Shown here in pieces: positions 26,423 through 34,310 of a stretch of 64,000 bases of DNA. The first letter of the stretch is position 1. The number at the start of each line of letters is the position of its first letter. The stretch spans positions 310,001 to 374,000 of the forward strand of contig NZ_JAUOTN010000003.1 of assembly GCF_030546575.1 (NCBI RefSeq), given 5' to 3'. This DNA comes from Pontibacter coccineus (GTDB lineage: Bacteria > Bacteroidota > Bacteroidia > Cytophagales > Hymenobacteraceae). A model generated the notes under the pieces. The model did not search any database, was not told the DNA's origin, and saw only the letters and a list, made by a program, of their open reading frames with translations. The position numbers and the translations under genes were made by a program.

Positions 26423-28957
26423 ATGAAAAAAAGTTTTCCGCTCTTATTTGCCCTATTTGTGCTGCTGACCTGTGGTCGGCTAGAGGCGCAGGCGCCCGCC
26501 AAACCCAATGCTGCTGAGCTACTGCAGGATCTGAAAAAATTGAATGTGCTGGGTACTGCGCTGTATGTGGCAGCACACCCCGACGACGAGAATACCCGCT
26601 TTATCGCTTACCTGTCCAACGAGAGGCTTTACAATACCGGTTACCTGTCCGTGACTCGTGGCGATGGCGGTCAAAACCTGATCGGGCCGGAGATTCGGGA
26701 AGGACTGGGTATTATCCGCACGCAGGAGTTGCTGCAGGCACGCCGCATCGACGGGGGGCAGCAGTTCTTCACTCGTGCCAATGATTTTGGCTATTCCAAA
26801 AATCCGGAGGAGACCTTTGCCATCTGGGACAAAGAGAAAGTGCTGCACGACGTGGTCTGGGCGATTCGCAAGTTCAAACCAGACGTCATCGTTACCCGTT
26901 TCTCCCCGAAGCCTTCTGAAACGCACGGTCACCACACGGCCTCGGCCATGCTGGCAAACGAAGCCTTCGAAGCCGCTGCCAACCCGAAGCGTTTCCCGGA
27001 ACAGCTCAAGCACGTGCAGGTATGGCAGGCCAAACGAGTGCTTTGGAACACAGGCGTGTGGTCTTTCCGCAACCAGAAAGAATTTGAGGATTATGGCTCC
27101 CAGCTTCTGAAAGTGGACGTTGGTGGCTATAACCCGCTGTTGGGCAAATCTTATCCGGAGATCGCCGCCCTGAGCCGCAGCATGCACAAGAGCCAGGGCT
27201 TTGGTGCCACGGGTACGCGCGGTGTTACCATCGAGTATTTAGAGCATACCAAAGGAGAACGTGCCAAAGAAGAGCTTTTTGAAGGTATAAACACCACCTG
27301 GAGCCGCGTGAAAGGGAGCGAGAAAGTAGCTGCCCTGCTGCAGCAGGCGGTGGCGGAGTTTAAGCCCGAGCAGCCGTCCGCCGTAGTGCCTACGCTGCTG
27401 GCGGCCCGAAAAGAGCTGGCCAAACTACCGGACAGCTACTGGAAGCGCCTCAAAACCGAGGAGCTGGAGCAGGTGGTGAAGCACAGCCTGGGGCTATACC
27501 TGGAGGCGGTGGCCACAGACTATGCCGTAACGCCGGGCGAACACCTGAACGTGCAGCTGGAAGCCATCAACCGCTCGCCTATACCTGTGCAACTGGTAAG
27601 CATGCGGCCTGCCTTTGCTTCGAAGGACAGCATCCTGAATAAAACCCTTGCGCCAAATGAGGAACATTTGATTTCTTTTAAATTGCCGATTCCGGCCTCG
27701 GCACAGTTGTCTCAGCCTTACTGGCTCCGGCAGGATGGAACGCTGGGGCTGTTCCGGGTGGATGAGCTGCAGGAAATCGGAGCGCCGGAAAATAAGGCAG
27801 CTGCTGAAGTACGTTTTGACTTGAAGATCAACGGGGAGCCGTTCAGCTATACCGTGCCGGTGGTGTACAAGCGCAACGACCCGGTAGAGGGGGAGCAGTA
27901 CCGGCCGCTGGCCATTACGCCGCCCGTGTTTGTGAACATCTCGGAAAAAGTGCTGATGTTTGCCGCGCAGGAGCCCAAGCCGGTGCATGTGCTGGTGAAA
28001 TCGGGCAAGGCAGGTATAAAAGGCCATGTCGCCCTGCAACTGCCGAAAGGCTGGCGGGCAGAGCCCACTCAGGTGGCTTTTGACCTGGAGCAGAATGGGG
28101 CAGAGCAGCTGGTGCGCTTTATGGTGCATCCGCCAAAAGGGCAGCAGGAAGTAGAACTGAAAGCCGTGGCTACTGTCGGGGGCAAGCCCTATACCCGCGG
28201 ACTCAACCTGATCCAGTACAGCCACATCCCCACCCAGACCACTTTCCCTGAGGCCGTGACCAAAGCCGTGCGCCTCGACCTGAAGCGTAACGGGGAGCAG
28301 ATCGCTTACCTGATGGGGGCCGGCGACGACATACCTGCCAGTCTGCAACAGATCGGGTACAATGTGACGTTGCTGAAAGACGAGGATATCACCGACCAGA
28401 ACCTGAAGCGCTTTGATGCGGTGATACTGGGTGTGCGGGCCTACAACACAGTGGACCGCATGAACTTTTACCAGCCGCGTCTGCTCAACTACGTGCAGCA
28501 GGGCGGTACCGTCATCGTGCAGTATAACACCGGGCACAGCCTCAAAACCAATACCATCGCCCCATATCCTCTGAAGATTTCAAGCCAGCGGGTAACGGTA
28601 GAGGATGCTGACGTGCGTTTCCTGAAGCCAGATCACCGCGTGTTGAACAGCCCGAACAAGATCACCAAAAAAGATTTTGAAGGCTGGGTGCAGGAGCGGG
28701 GCTTATACTTCCCGAATGAGTGGGGCAGTGAGTTTGAGGCCATTCTCTCGAGCAACGACCCCGGCGAGCCGGCCCGTGACGGCGGCCTCCTGATCGCGCG
28801 CTACGGCAAGGGGCACTTCGTGTATACCGGCTACTCCTGGTTCAGACAACTGCCCGCCGGGGTGCCGGGTGCCTACCGCATCTTCACCAACCTGATCTCG
28901 CTCGGAAACGGACACAGCGGCGCGCAAGGCAGCAGCGCGGAGAGTACAGCGAAATAG
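26423..28957 (+). CDS. Large secreted PIG-L family deacetylase
   Basis: Predicted 844-residue exported enzyme. A signal peptide (MKKSFPLLFALFVLLTCGRLEAQA) precedes the PIG-L fold. The zinc-binding motif AHPDDE is near residue 52 and the second metal His in HGHHTAS near residue 168; VTRGDGGQN lies between, as in LmbE-type N-acetylglucosaminyl deacetylases. After about residue 300 follow NPCBM/Ig-like beta regions and a C-terminal glutamine-amidotransferase-like domain (GAGDDIPASLQQIGYNV, VILGVRAYN). It likely deacetylates an extracellular amino-sugar compound. The next two genes encode a symporter and its small partner, suggesting uptake of the product. Confidence 0.92.
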   Translation: MKKSFPLLFALFVLLTCGRLEAQAPAKPNAAELLQDLKKLNVLGTALYVAAHPDDENTRFIAYLSNERLYNTGYLSVTRGDGGQNLIGPEIREGLGIIRTQELLQARRIDGGQQFFTRANDFGYSKNPEETFAIWDKEKVLHDVVWAIRKFKPDVIVTRFSPKPSETHGHHTASAMLANEAFEAAANPKRFPEQLKHVQVWQAKRVLWNTGVWSFRNQKEFEDYGSQLLKVDVGGYNPLLGKSYPEIAALSRSMHKSQGFGATGTRGVTIEYLEHTKGERAKEELFEGINTTWSRVKGSEKVAALLQQAVAEFKPEQPSAVVPTLLAARKELAKLPDSYWKRLKTEELEQVVKHSLGLYLEAVATDYAVTPGEHLNVQLEAINRSPIPVQLVSMRPAFASKDSILNKTLAPNEEHLISFKLPIPASAQLSQPYWLRQDGTLGLFRVDELQEIGAPENKAAAEVRFDLKINGEPFSYTVPVVYKRNDPVEGEQYRPLAITPPVFVNISEKVLMFAAQEPKPVHVLVKSGKAGIKGHVALQLPKGWRAEPTQVAFDLEQNGAEQLVRFMVHPPKGQQEVELKAVATVGGKPYTRGLNLIQYSHIPTQTTFPEAVTKAVRLDLKRNGEQIAYLMGAGDDIPASLQQIGYNVTLLKDEDITDQNLKRFDAVILGVRAYNTVDRMNFYQPRLLNYVQQGGTVIVQYNTGHSLKTNTIAPYPLKISSQRVTVEDADVRFLKPDHRVLNSPNKITKKDFEGWVQERGLYFPNEWGSEFEAILSSNDPGEPARDGGLLIARYGKGHFVYTGYSWFRQLPAGVPGAYRIFTNLISLGNGHSGAQGSSAESTAK

Positions 28958-29021
28958 GCATTTAGCCTGGAACGGCAGCGATCAGCGCCTTGTCACCAAT
29001 ACTTTTGTCTAAAAGAATACC

Positions 29022-29165
29022 ATGAAGGAAACCGATAGCAAGCCTGCAGAAGAGCTTGACAAGCCACCCTTTTTTAAGAGCTGGAAAAGCATGTACTGGC
29101 TGGTACTGGGCAACCTGGCTTTTCTAATCACCCTGTTTTACATCATCACCCGCATCTATTCATGA
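29022..29165 (+). CDS. Small single-span membrane protein, symporter partner
   Basis: A 47-residue protein, too short for most gene callers: charged N-terminus (MKETDSKPAEELDKPP), then one transmembrane helix (MYWLVLGNLAFLITLFYIIT). Its stop TGA (29163-29165) overlaps the ATG of the symporter gene (29162) in an ATGA arrangement, so it is translationally coupled to it. Tiny single-span subunits preceding SSS-family symporters are a known gene order in bacteria. The role in assembly is inferred. Confidence 0.8.
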   Translation: MKETDSKPAEELDKPPFFKSWKSMYWLVLGNLAFLITLFYIITRIYS

Positions 29166-30865
29166 GGTTACTCGACTGGATTGTACTGCTCGGCACACTG
29201 GGCTTTATTGTGATTTACGGCGTCTGGAAAACACGCGGCAGCAAAGACATAGAAGGCTACCTCAAAGGCGACAACAGCATGAAGTGGTGGACCATTGGCC
29301 TTTCCATCATGGCCACACAGGCCAGTGCCATCACCTTTCTCTCCACACCGGGCCAGGCCTACGAAGACGGTATGCGCTTTGTGCAGTTCTACTTTGGCCT
29401 TCCCATCGCCATGGTCATCATCTCGATCACGGTTATTCCAATTTTTTACCGCCTCAAGGTATACACGGCCTACGAATACCTCGAGAGCCGCTTCGACCTC
29501 AAAACGCGCTCGCTGGCTGCCCTGCTCTTTTTGATACAGCGCGGACTGGCGGCAGGCATCACCATCTATGCGCCGGCGATTATTCTCTCCACTATTCTGG
29601 GCTGGAACCTGACGCTCACCAACCTGTTCATCGGTGTTCTGGTGATTGTCTATACCGTGTCGGGAGGTACAAAGGCGGTGAGCGTGACGCAGAAACAGCA
29701 GATGGCCGTGATGATGGGCGGTATGCTGGTGGCCGGTTTCATGGTAGTGCACTACCTGCCTGAAAGCGTATCCTTTGGCGATGCCGTGGCCGTGGCCGGC
29801 AAAATGGGCAAAATGAACGTGGTGGACTTCTCCTTCGATTGGAACGACAGGTATAACTTCTGGTCAGGTATGACGGGAGGTCTGTTTCTGGCGCTCTCGT
29901 ATTTTGGTACCGACCAAAGCCAGGTGGCCCGCTACCTGGGCGGAAAATCGGTGGCAGAAAGCAGGCTGGGTTTGCTTTTCAACGGGCTTCTCAAGATCCC
30001 GATGCAGTTTATTATCCTCTTCATCGGCGTGATGGTGTTTGTATTCTATCAATTCAACCAGCCGCCGCTCTTCTTCAACGAGGCCACCAAAGGCAAGGTA
30101 TACGCCACGGATTTTGCGCCGGAGATGGAAGCCCTTGAAGAGCAGCACACCGCTTTGTTCAACCAGAAACAGGAAGCGATGCACGGCCTGGTTGCTGCCT
30201 TAAGGACCGATGATGAAACCGCCATTGCCGCTGCCCAGGCTGAGGTACAAGGTATAACTGATGCCTCCAAAGTGGTGCGTAACGATGTGAAGGCGCTGAT
30301 CGCCAAGGCCACGCCCGATGCCGAGACAAAAGATACCGACTATGTCTTCATTTCTTTTGTGATGAAGTACTTGCCGGCCGGATTGGTGGGATTGCTGATC
30401 GCTGTGATTTTCTCGGCAGCCATGTCATCCACGGCCTCAGAACTCAATGCGCTGGCGTCCACCACGGTGGTGGATATCTACAGGCGATCCATTAAGAAGG
30501 ATAAGGATAATTTCCACTACCTGCGGGCGTCCCGCGTTTTTACAGCTGCCTGGGGCGGGCTGGCCATTATCTTTGCCACCTACGCCTCCCTGCTCGACAA
30601 CCTGATCCAGGCCGTCAACATCATTGGGTCCATTTTTTATGGCACCATCCTGGGCATTTTCCTGGTGGCCTTCTACGTGAAGTACATCAAAGGCAACGCG
30701 GTCTTTATCGCGGCGCTGCTGGCCGAGGCGGTGGTGCTGTACTGCCATTTCTACACCGACATCGCCTTCCTGTGGTTCAACGTGATCGGTTGCGCAGCCG
30801 TGGTGGTGTTCGGCGCAATCATTCAGTTCTTTATCGGGCAGAAGAAAGAGGAATTAGTGGCCTAG
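29162..30865 (+). CDS. Sodium:solute symporter (SSS/SLC5 family)
   Basis: A 567-residue Na+-coupled transporter with many transmembrane helices. The family signature is seen in GLSIMATQASAITFLSTPGQAY, GLAAGITIYAPAIIL and the Na+-site-like FSAAMSSTASELNALAST. Unusually, residues about 316-393 form a charged helical insert (MEALEEQHTALFNQKQEAMHG ... DASKVVRNDVKALIAK) between two membrane segments. Some Bacteroidota sugar symporters carry such an insert. The upstream PIG-L deacetylase and coupled small subunit indicate uptake of a sugar-like compound. Confidence 0.92.
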   Translation: MRLLDWIVLLGTLGFIVIYGVWKTRGSKDIEGYLKGDNSMKWWTIGLSIMATQASAITFLSTPGQAYEDGMRFVQFYFGLPIAMVIISITVIPIFYRLKVYTAYEYLESRFDLKTRSLAALLFLIQRGLAAGITIYAPAIILSTILGWNLTLTNLFIGVLVIVYTVSGGTKAVSVTQKQQMAVMMGGMLVAGFMVVHYLPESVSFGDAVAVAGKMGKMNVVDFSFDWNDRYNFWSGMTGGLFLALSYFGTDQSQVARYLGGKSVAESRLGLLFNGLLKIPMQFIILFIGVMVFVFYQFNQPPLFFNEATKGKVYATDFAPEMEALEEQHTALFNQKQEAMHGLVAALRTDDETAIAAAQAEVQGITDASKVVRNDVKALIAKATPDAETKDTDYVFISFVMKYLPAGLVGLLIAVIFSAAMSSTASELNALASTTVVDIYRRSIKKDKDNFHYLRASRVFTAAWGGLAIIFATYASLLDNLIQAVNIIGSIFYGTILGIFLVAFYVKYIKGNAVFIAALLAEAVVLYCHFYTDIAFLWFNVIGCAAVVVFGAIIQFFIGQKKEELVA

Positions 30866-30870
30866 CGATT

Positions 30871-30904
30871 TCTATAGCGCGAGCGTGTACGCTCGCGCTA
30901 TAGA
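30871..30904. terminator. 15-bp perfect inverted repeat, bidirectional terminator-like
   Basis: TCTATAGCGCGAGCG and its exact complement around TGTA lie 5 bp past the symporter stop and just before the stop of the convergent methyltransferase. The core GCGCGAGCG recurs at 45181 and in the element at 54713-54829. Confidence 0.75.
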
Positions 30905-30907
30905 TAC

Positions 30908-31825
30908 CTAATGCCGCGGCTTCTGCCCCGCCACGATGTAAACCAGACTACCGCCCGCCGACACATACTCCTCGTTCAGGAGCCTTTGCTTGAGGGCGAT
31001 CTTGTTGTAGAGCAGCTTCTGCCAATAAGCGTCGAACTTGTCTTTGTCGCCGCCGCCGGCCATGAAATAGTTCAGGTTGTCTTGGTAGTCGTAGCCCATG
31101 GAGTCGGAATCGATCCACTGCAGCATCTGCTCCACGCGAAGCATTTTCTCCTGCGTATCGTAGGGCGGAATGATCGATAAGGCTTTGTCCGAGATCCATA
31201 CCTTGATGTTTTCAAGGCCGGCCTTCAGGTATAGGTCCGGTATCACGTCGCCGAGTGAGTTGAAGCCTTCGCCGAGCCTTTTTTTGCCCTTCTCAATGCG
31301 CAGCTTAATCTCCAGCACTTCCAGGGTGCTTTCCACGTCAAAATCCGTTTCGCCATAGCGATCGAACATCAGGTTGGGCACGAGGTTGTTGGGCTCCAGC
31401 GCCAGCACCCAACCGCCAGGCTTTGTGATGCGGATCATCTCGTTTATGACCTGTTTCGGATCTTTCACATGGATCAGCAAGGTCTGGCAAAGTGTAATGT
31501 CGGCCAGGTTATCAGCCAGGGGGATGCTGGAGGCGTTGCCCACCCGGAAATCGTAGCTGATGTCGTTGTGCAGGTAGATGCTTTGCGCCTTTTGCCTTGC
31601 TTCTTCGATGTAACCGGGTTCAAAATCGACGCCGTATACCTTGGCGCCAGAGGGGAGGTGCTTCGAGAACATGAAGCCCATCATGCCCTTGCCGCAGCCA
31701 ATATCCACGAGCGTGCCGGTATAGTTCAGGTGCAGGCGTTGGGCCAGCAACTCCAGGTAGTCCTCATTCCACCAATATTCGCGGGCGGGCCCGAGGTGGT
31801 CTTCCGAATGTTTCTTCTCTTCCAA
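30908..31825 (-). CDS. Class I SAM-dependent methyltransferase
   Basis: A 305-residue cytosolic enzyme. Motif I is LVDIGCGKGMMGF, motif II VYGVDFE, the acidic loop is near RVGNASSIPLADN, and post-motif IITLCQTLLIHVKDPKQVI and ITKPGGWVLALEP complete a Rossmann-type methyltransferase. The C-terminal part is long (about 130 residues), suggesting a specific substrate domain. Substrate unknown. Convergent with the symporter. Confidence 0.9.
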   Translation of the reverse strand: MEEKKHSEDHLGPAREYWWNEDYLELLAQRLHLNYTGTLVDIGCGKGMMGFMFSKHLPSGAKVYGVDFEPGYIEEARQKAQSIYLHNDISYDFRVGNASSIPLADNLADITLCQTLLIHVKDPKQVINEMIRITKPGGWVLALEPNNLVPNLMFDRYGETDFDVESTLEVLEIKLRIEKGKKRLGEGFNSLGDVIPDLYLKAGLENIKVWISDKALSIIPPYDTQEKMLRVEQMLQWIDSDSMGYDYQDNLNYFMAGGGDKDKFDAYWQKLLYNKIALKQRLLNEEYVSAGGSLVYIVAGQKPRH

Positions 31826-31908
31826 CAGGTATAGTGTATTAGGTAGGTTAAATCAGGGAGCATTCTTTTTCAGCGCTTCACTGGAAAAACAAGCTGTCAA
31901 AACTCAAA

Positions 31909-31993
31909 TTGCCATCTGGATAGCATGGAAAGATCTGAATTGTTGTAGCACTCAGGCAATGGCTCAGACTTCTCCCGGAGCTCGGGATGATCA
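31909..31993. repeat. Diverged paired copy of the GIY-YIG-associated repeat
   Basis: The left arm (TTGCCATCTGGA ... AAGATCTGAA, 31909-31939) and right arm (CAGACTTCTCCC ... GGGATGATCA, 31963-31993) face each other like the copy at 6274-6356, with more mismatches. Recognised by eye; moderate certainty. Confidence 0.45.
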
Positions 31994-32045
31994 AATACTT
32001 AAGTTGACAGCACTGGTTGTACTCCTTGAAGTTTATTTAAAAAAG

Positions 32046-32071
32046 AAAGCCCCTGCCAGAGCAGAGGCTTT
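32046..32071 (-). terminator. Rho-independent terminator of the DUF2911 gene
   Basis: On the minus strand the hairpin AAAGCCTCTGC / GCAGGGGCTTT is followed by a CTTTTTT run. Confidence 0.8.
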
Positions 32072-32095
32072 CGGTAAAAAGCGGGCGGGTATAGC

Positions 32096-32974
32096 CTACT
32101 TCATTTTCTTCCACTCGGCAATGGCCTTTTCATTCATACGCACATAGTCGTCATTGTTTGCCTTTTTTGCCAGCTCTATTGATTGCTCGGCAGTTTTTGT
32201 GGCGCCTTTGTAGTCTTTCAGTTTCGCCTGGATCTTGGCCTGCGCGTGGAGGTTCCAGAATTTAGGATCGTTGGCATTGGCTTTTTTTATCCACTCCAGC
32301 GCTTGCTTCAGGTCTTTGTTGTTGTCAGCGTAATAGTTGGCAGCGGCTGCGTAAAGCGCAGGAGACACCTCTTTGCCGTTTACCACGCGCTCCTGAATCT
32401 GTGCCATCACTTTGCCGTCTACTTCTGTCTCAATGGTGAAACTGGCGATGGTTTTGTCCCACAGAATCTCCAGATCAGCAGAGTTCGGCTTTAGGTTAGC
32501 GAAATTGATGGTGAAGGTTTCCACCGCTCTTGGGTTGGTCTGCGGCTTCACGGTGAAGCGGAGCTGGTCGTTTTCTTGCTTGTAGTCGGCCACGTTTCCA
32601 CCCAGTTTGGTGTCTTTGTAGAGGATGATGGTCCACTCGTTCTGGTTCGGAATGGTCAGCAGGGCGTACTCCCCAGCAGGCACTTTTTTGCCTTGGATGG
32701 TTACTTCGTCGCTGAACTTAAGGGTAGTGGAGTTGTTAGCTCCTGTGCGCCATACCTTACCGAAAGGCACAACGTCGCCACCGAAAACCGAGCGTCCTTT
32801 CATGGATGGGCGGGAGTAGCTCACGGTTGCGTTCGTAAGGCCGATTTCCTGCGTTACCGTGGACAGTGGGCTGGCAGCAGGCATCGCTATACCTTGTTGC
32901 TGGGCCTGAACTGTTACGGCTGTGCCGCATAGCAGTGCTGCCGAAAGCATGATGCTGTAAAAAGTCTTTTTCAT
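32096..32974 (-). CDS. DUF2911 domain exported protein with C-terminal helical repeats
   Basis: A 292-residue secreted protein with signal peptide (MKKTFYSIMLSAALLCGTAVTVQAQ). DUF2911 covers residues about 30-190, seen in IGLTNATVSYSRPSMKGRSVFGG, VPFGKVWRTGANNSTTLKFS and KVPAGEYALLTIP, a small beta-sandwich widespread in Bacteroidota. Residues about 200-292 are TPR-like helices (ALEWIKKANANDPKFWNLHAQAK). Start at MKKTF; a longer frame to 33013 was rejected. Function unknown, envelope location inferred. Confidence 0.88.
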   Translation of the reverse strand: MKKTFYSIMLSAALLCGTAVTVQAQQQGIAMPAASPLSTVTQEIGLTNATVSYSRPSMKGRSVFGGDVVPFGKVWRTGANNSTTLKFSDEVTIQGKKVPAGEYALLTIPNQNEWTIILYKDTKLGGNVADYKQENDQLRFTVKPQTNPRAVETFTINFANLKPNSADLEILWDKTIASFTIETEVDGKVMAQIQERVVNGKEVSPALYAAAANYYADNNKDLKQALEWIKKANANDPKFWNLHAQAKIQAKLKDYKGATKTAEQSIELAKKANNDDYVRMNEKAIAEWKKMK

Positions 32975-33077
32975 TGCTCTATATTTAAAAATTGTGGATG
33001 GTTTGCGACTCAAAAATACTCAAAAATGCTGACAATACCCCTTAACCGTTTCATTCGGAATAAGTTTTCGGGATATC

Positions 33078-33602
33078 TTAAAAACTTCGCCCCACGCTAA
33101 AACCAAAACGGGGAACGAAGGCGGGACCCGGTGACTTGGTATTGCTCTCGGTGGACAGGAAAGGCGTAAAGCCGACGCGCACCACCAGTCCGCCTGTCGG
33201 GTTCTGATACCGGAAACCGATGCGGCTGAAGTACATGTTTCGCAAGAGGTCGGGCTCGTTGGTGAAGCGGCGGGTATAGCCCAGCCCGAATTCGAAGTGC
33301 TTTTGAAATCGCCCGATCATACCCAGCGCCTCGACCGGCACAACCGGGTAGAAGCCTGGCTCCTCAGCAGAAAAAAACTGGTTGCTTGCTATACCTATCC
33401 TGAAAGCAGCCTTCACCATGGATTTCTGGTAGACGATTCGGTCGTAGTTCGCCGACAGTAAATCACCATTGCCTCCCAATTCGGCATATACCGCATTGCG
33501 CGCCCTGAACGAGTCGCGGTAATTCTGAGACGAAGCCGAAAAGCCAGTTACAAGCAGCAAGCTAAAAAGAAAGGCTCGGGTGAAAGCGCTGATTGTGTGC
33601 AT
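33078..33602 (-). CDS. Exported protein, probable small outer-membrane barrel
   Basis: A 174-residue protein with a signal peptide (MHTISAFTRAFLFSLLLVTGFSASSQ) and a strand-rich mature part. Alternating aromatic and polar residues (NAVYAELGGNGDLLSANYDRIV, FEFGLGYTRRF) end in FGFSVGRSF; a terminal Phe is the usual insertion signal of outer-membrane barrels. It resembles short porin-like proteins common in Cytophagales. No substrate evidence. Start chosen 11 codons inside the longest frame to begin at the signal. Confidence 0.75.
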   Translation of the reverse strand: MHTISAFTRAFLFSLLLVTGFSASSQNYRDSFRARNAVYAELGGNGDLLSANYDRIVYQKSMVKAAFRIGIASNQFFSAEEPGFYPVVPVEALGMIGRFQKHFEFGLGYTRRFTNEPDLLRNMYFSRIGFRYQNPTGGLVVRVGFTPFLSTESNTKSPGPAFVPRFGFSVGRSF

Positions 33603-33711
33603 AAAGTGATTCAGGGGCGAGGGTGCAGGTATCAATAGAATATCCCCTGCAAATTAGTGAATTATTAGGATATATTGATGTAGAAGTATGTAGGGGTGAG
33701 GTAAAGAGGAT

Positions 33712-33770
33712 TGTCAGATTCAGGATTTACAGGTTTGTGGGATTGACTGGATTATCATGCATGATTAACA
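33712..33770 (+). repeat. CAGGATTTACAGG-type dispersed repeat
   Basis: Contains GATTCAGGATTTACAGG followed by GGATTGACTGGATTATCATG. Related copies are at 36246-36303, 54658-54706 and, inverted, 54843-54912. Confidence 0.7.
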
Positions 33771-33841
33771 TCTCCTCCCAACCTTCCTCTTTTATAGAGG
33801 GTCCATATTCTCAAAGCAAAGGAAGGAGTTTCGGGAACGAT

Positions 33842-33872
33842 TGACATCCCCCTGCCCCCTTCGAAGGGGGAC
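33842..33872. repeat. C-rich palindromic intergenic repeat (CCCCCTTCGAAGGGGG)
   Basis: A palindrome CCCCCTTCGAAGGGGG preceded by ATCCCCCTG. The same family appears at 56887-57033 and other intergenic sites. Confidence 0.75.
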
Positions 33873-33934
33873 TTTCTGCCGTTACCAGTTCGCAAGTATA
33901 AGCGGTGTAGATTCCGCAATTCTTTTGCTACACC

Positions 33935-34186
33935 GGGTCCAACCACCCCTAGCCCCTCCTTGTCTAAGGCGGGGAATCTGTAATCGCCATTCCAAGTTAT
34001 AGCTTCGTTATTTCTGTCATAAACCACTTGCACGCATAGAAAGAGTGACTTGCCCTGGAGCTATGAAGCAAATAGCTTTAGCCAGGTGCACCAGTGACGA
34101 TTTTTTGTTTGAGCGGTCAGCGAGTTCAAAATCGTCTTGACTTTTTTGCTTACTTTTTGTGTCAAGACAAAAAGTGAGTGCTCGCC
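33935..34186 (+). repeat. Composite dispersed repeat module, copy 1
   Basis: About 250 bp without a gene. It begins with GGGTCCAACCACCCCT and a CCCCTCCTT...AAGGCGGGG hairpin and ends with TTTGAGCGGTCAGCGAG and a hairpin of TACTTTTTGTG / CAAGACAAAAAGT. A second copy lies inverted at 45318-45569, with the same order and nearly equal internal spacing (about 130 bp). Confidence 0.75.
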
Positions 34187-34254
34187 GCTCAGGCGAAGCT
34201 ACAAAGCAATTCAAGTCGCTATACCCGGACTACAGCCACTGCTATACCTAAAAC

Positions 34255-34288
34255 AAAAAAGCCCTGTCGGCTTAACACCAACAGGGCT
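34255..34288 (-). terminator. Rho-independent terminator of the ABC exporter gene
   Basis: Read on the minus strand, AGCCCTGT pairs with ACAGGGCT and is followed by TTTTTTG. Confidence 0.88.
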
Positions 34289-34310
34289 CCTATACCTTAT
34301 AATATCAAGT

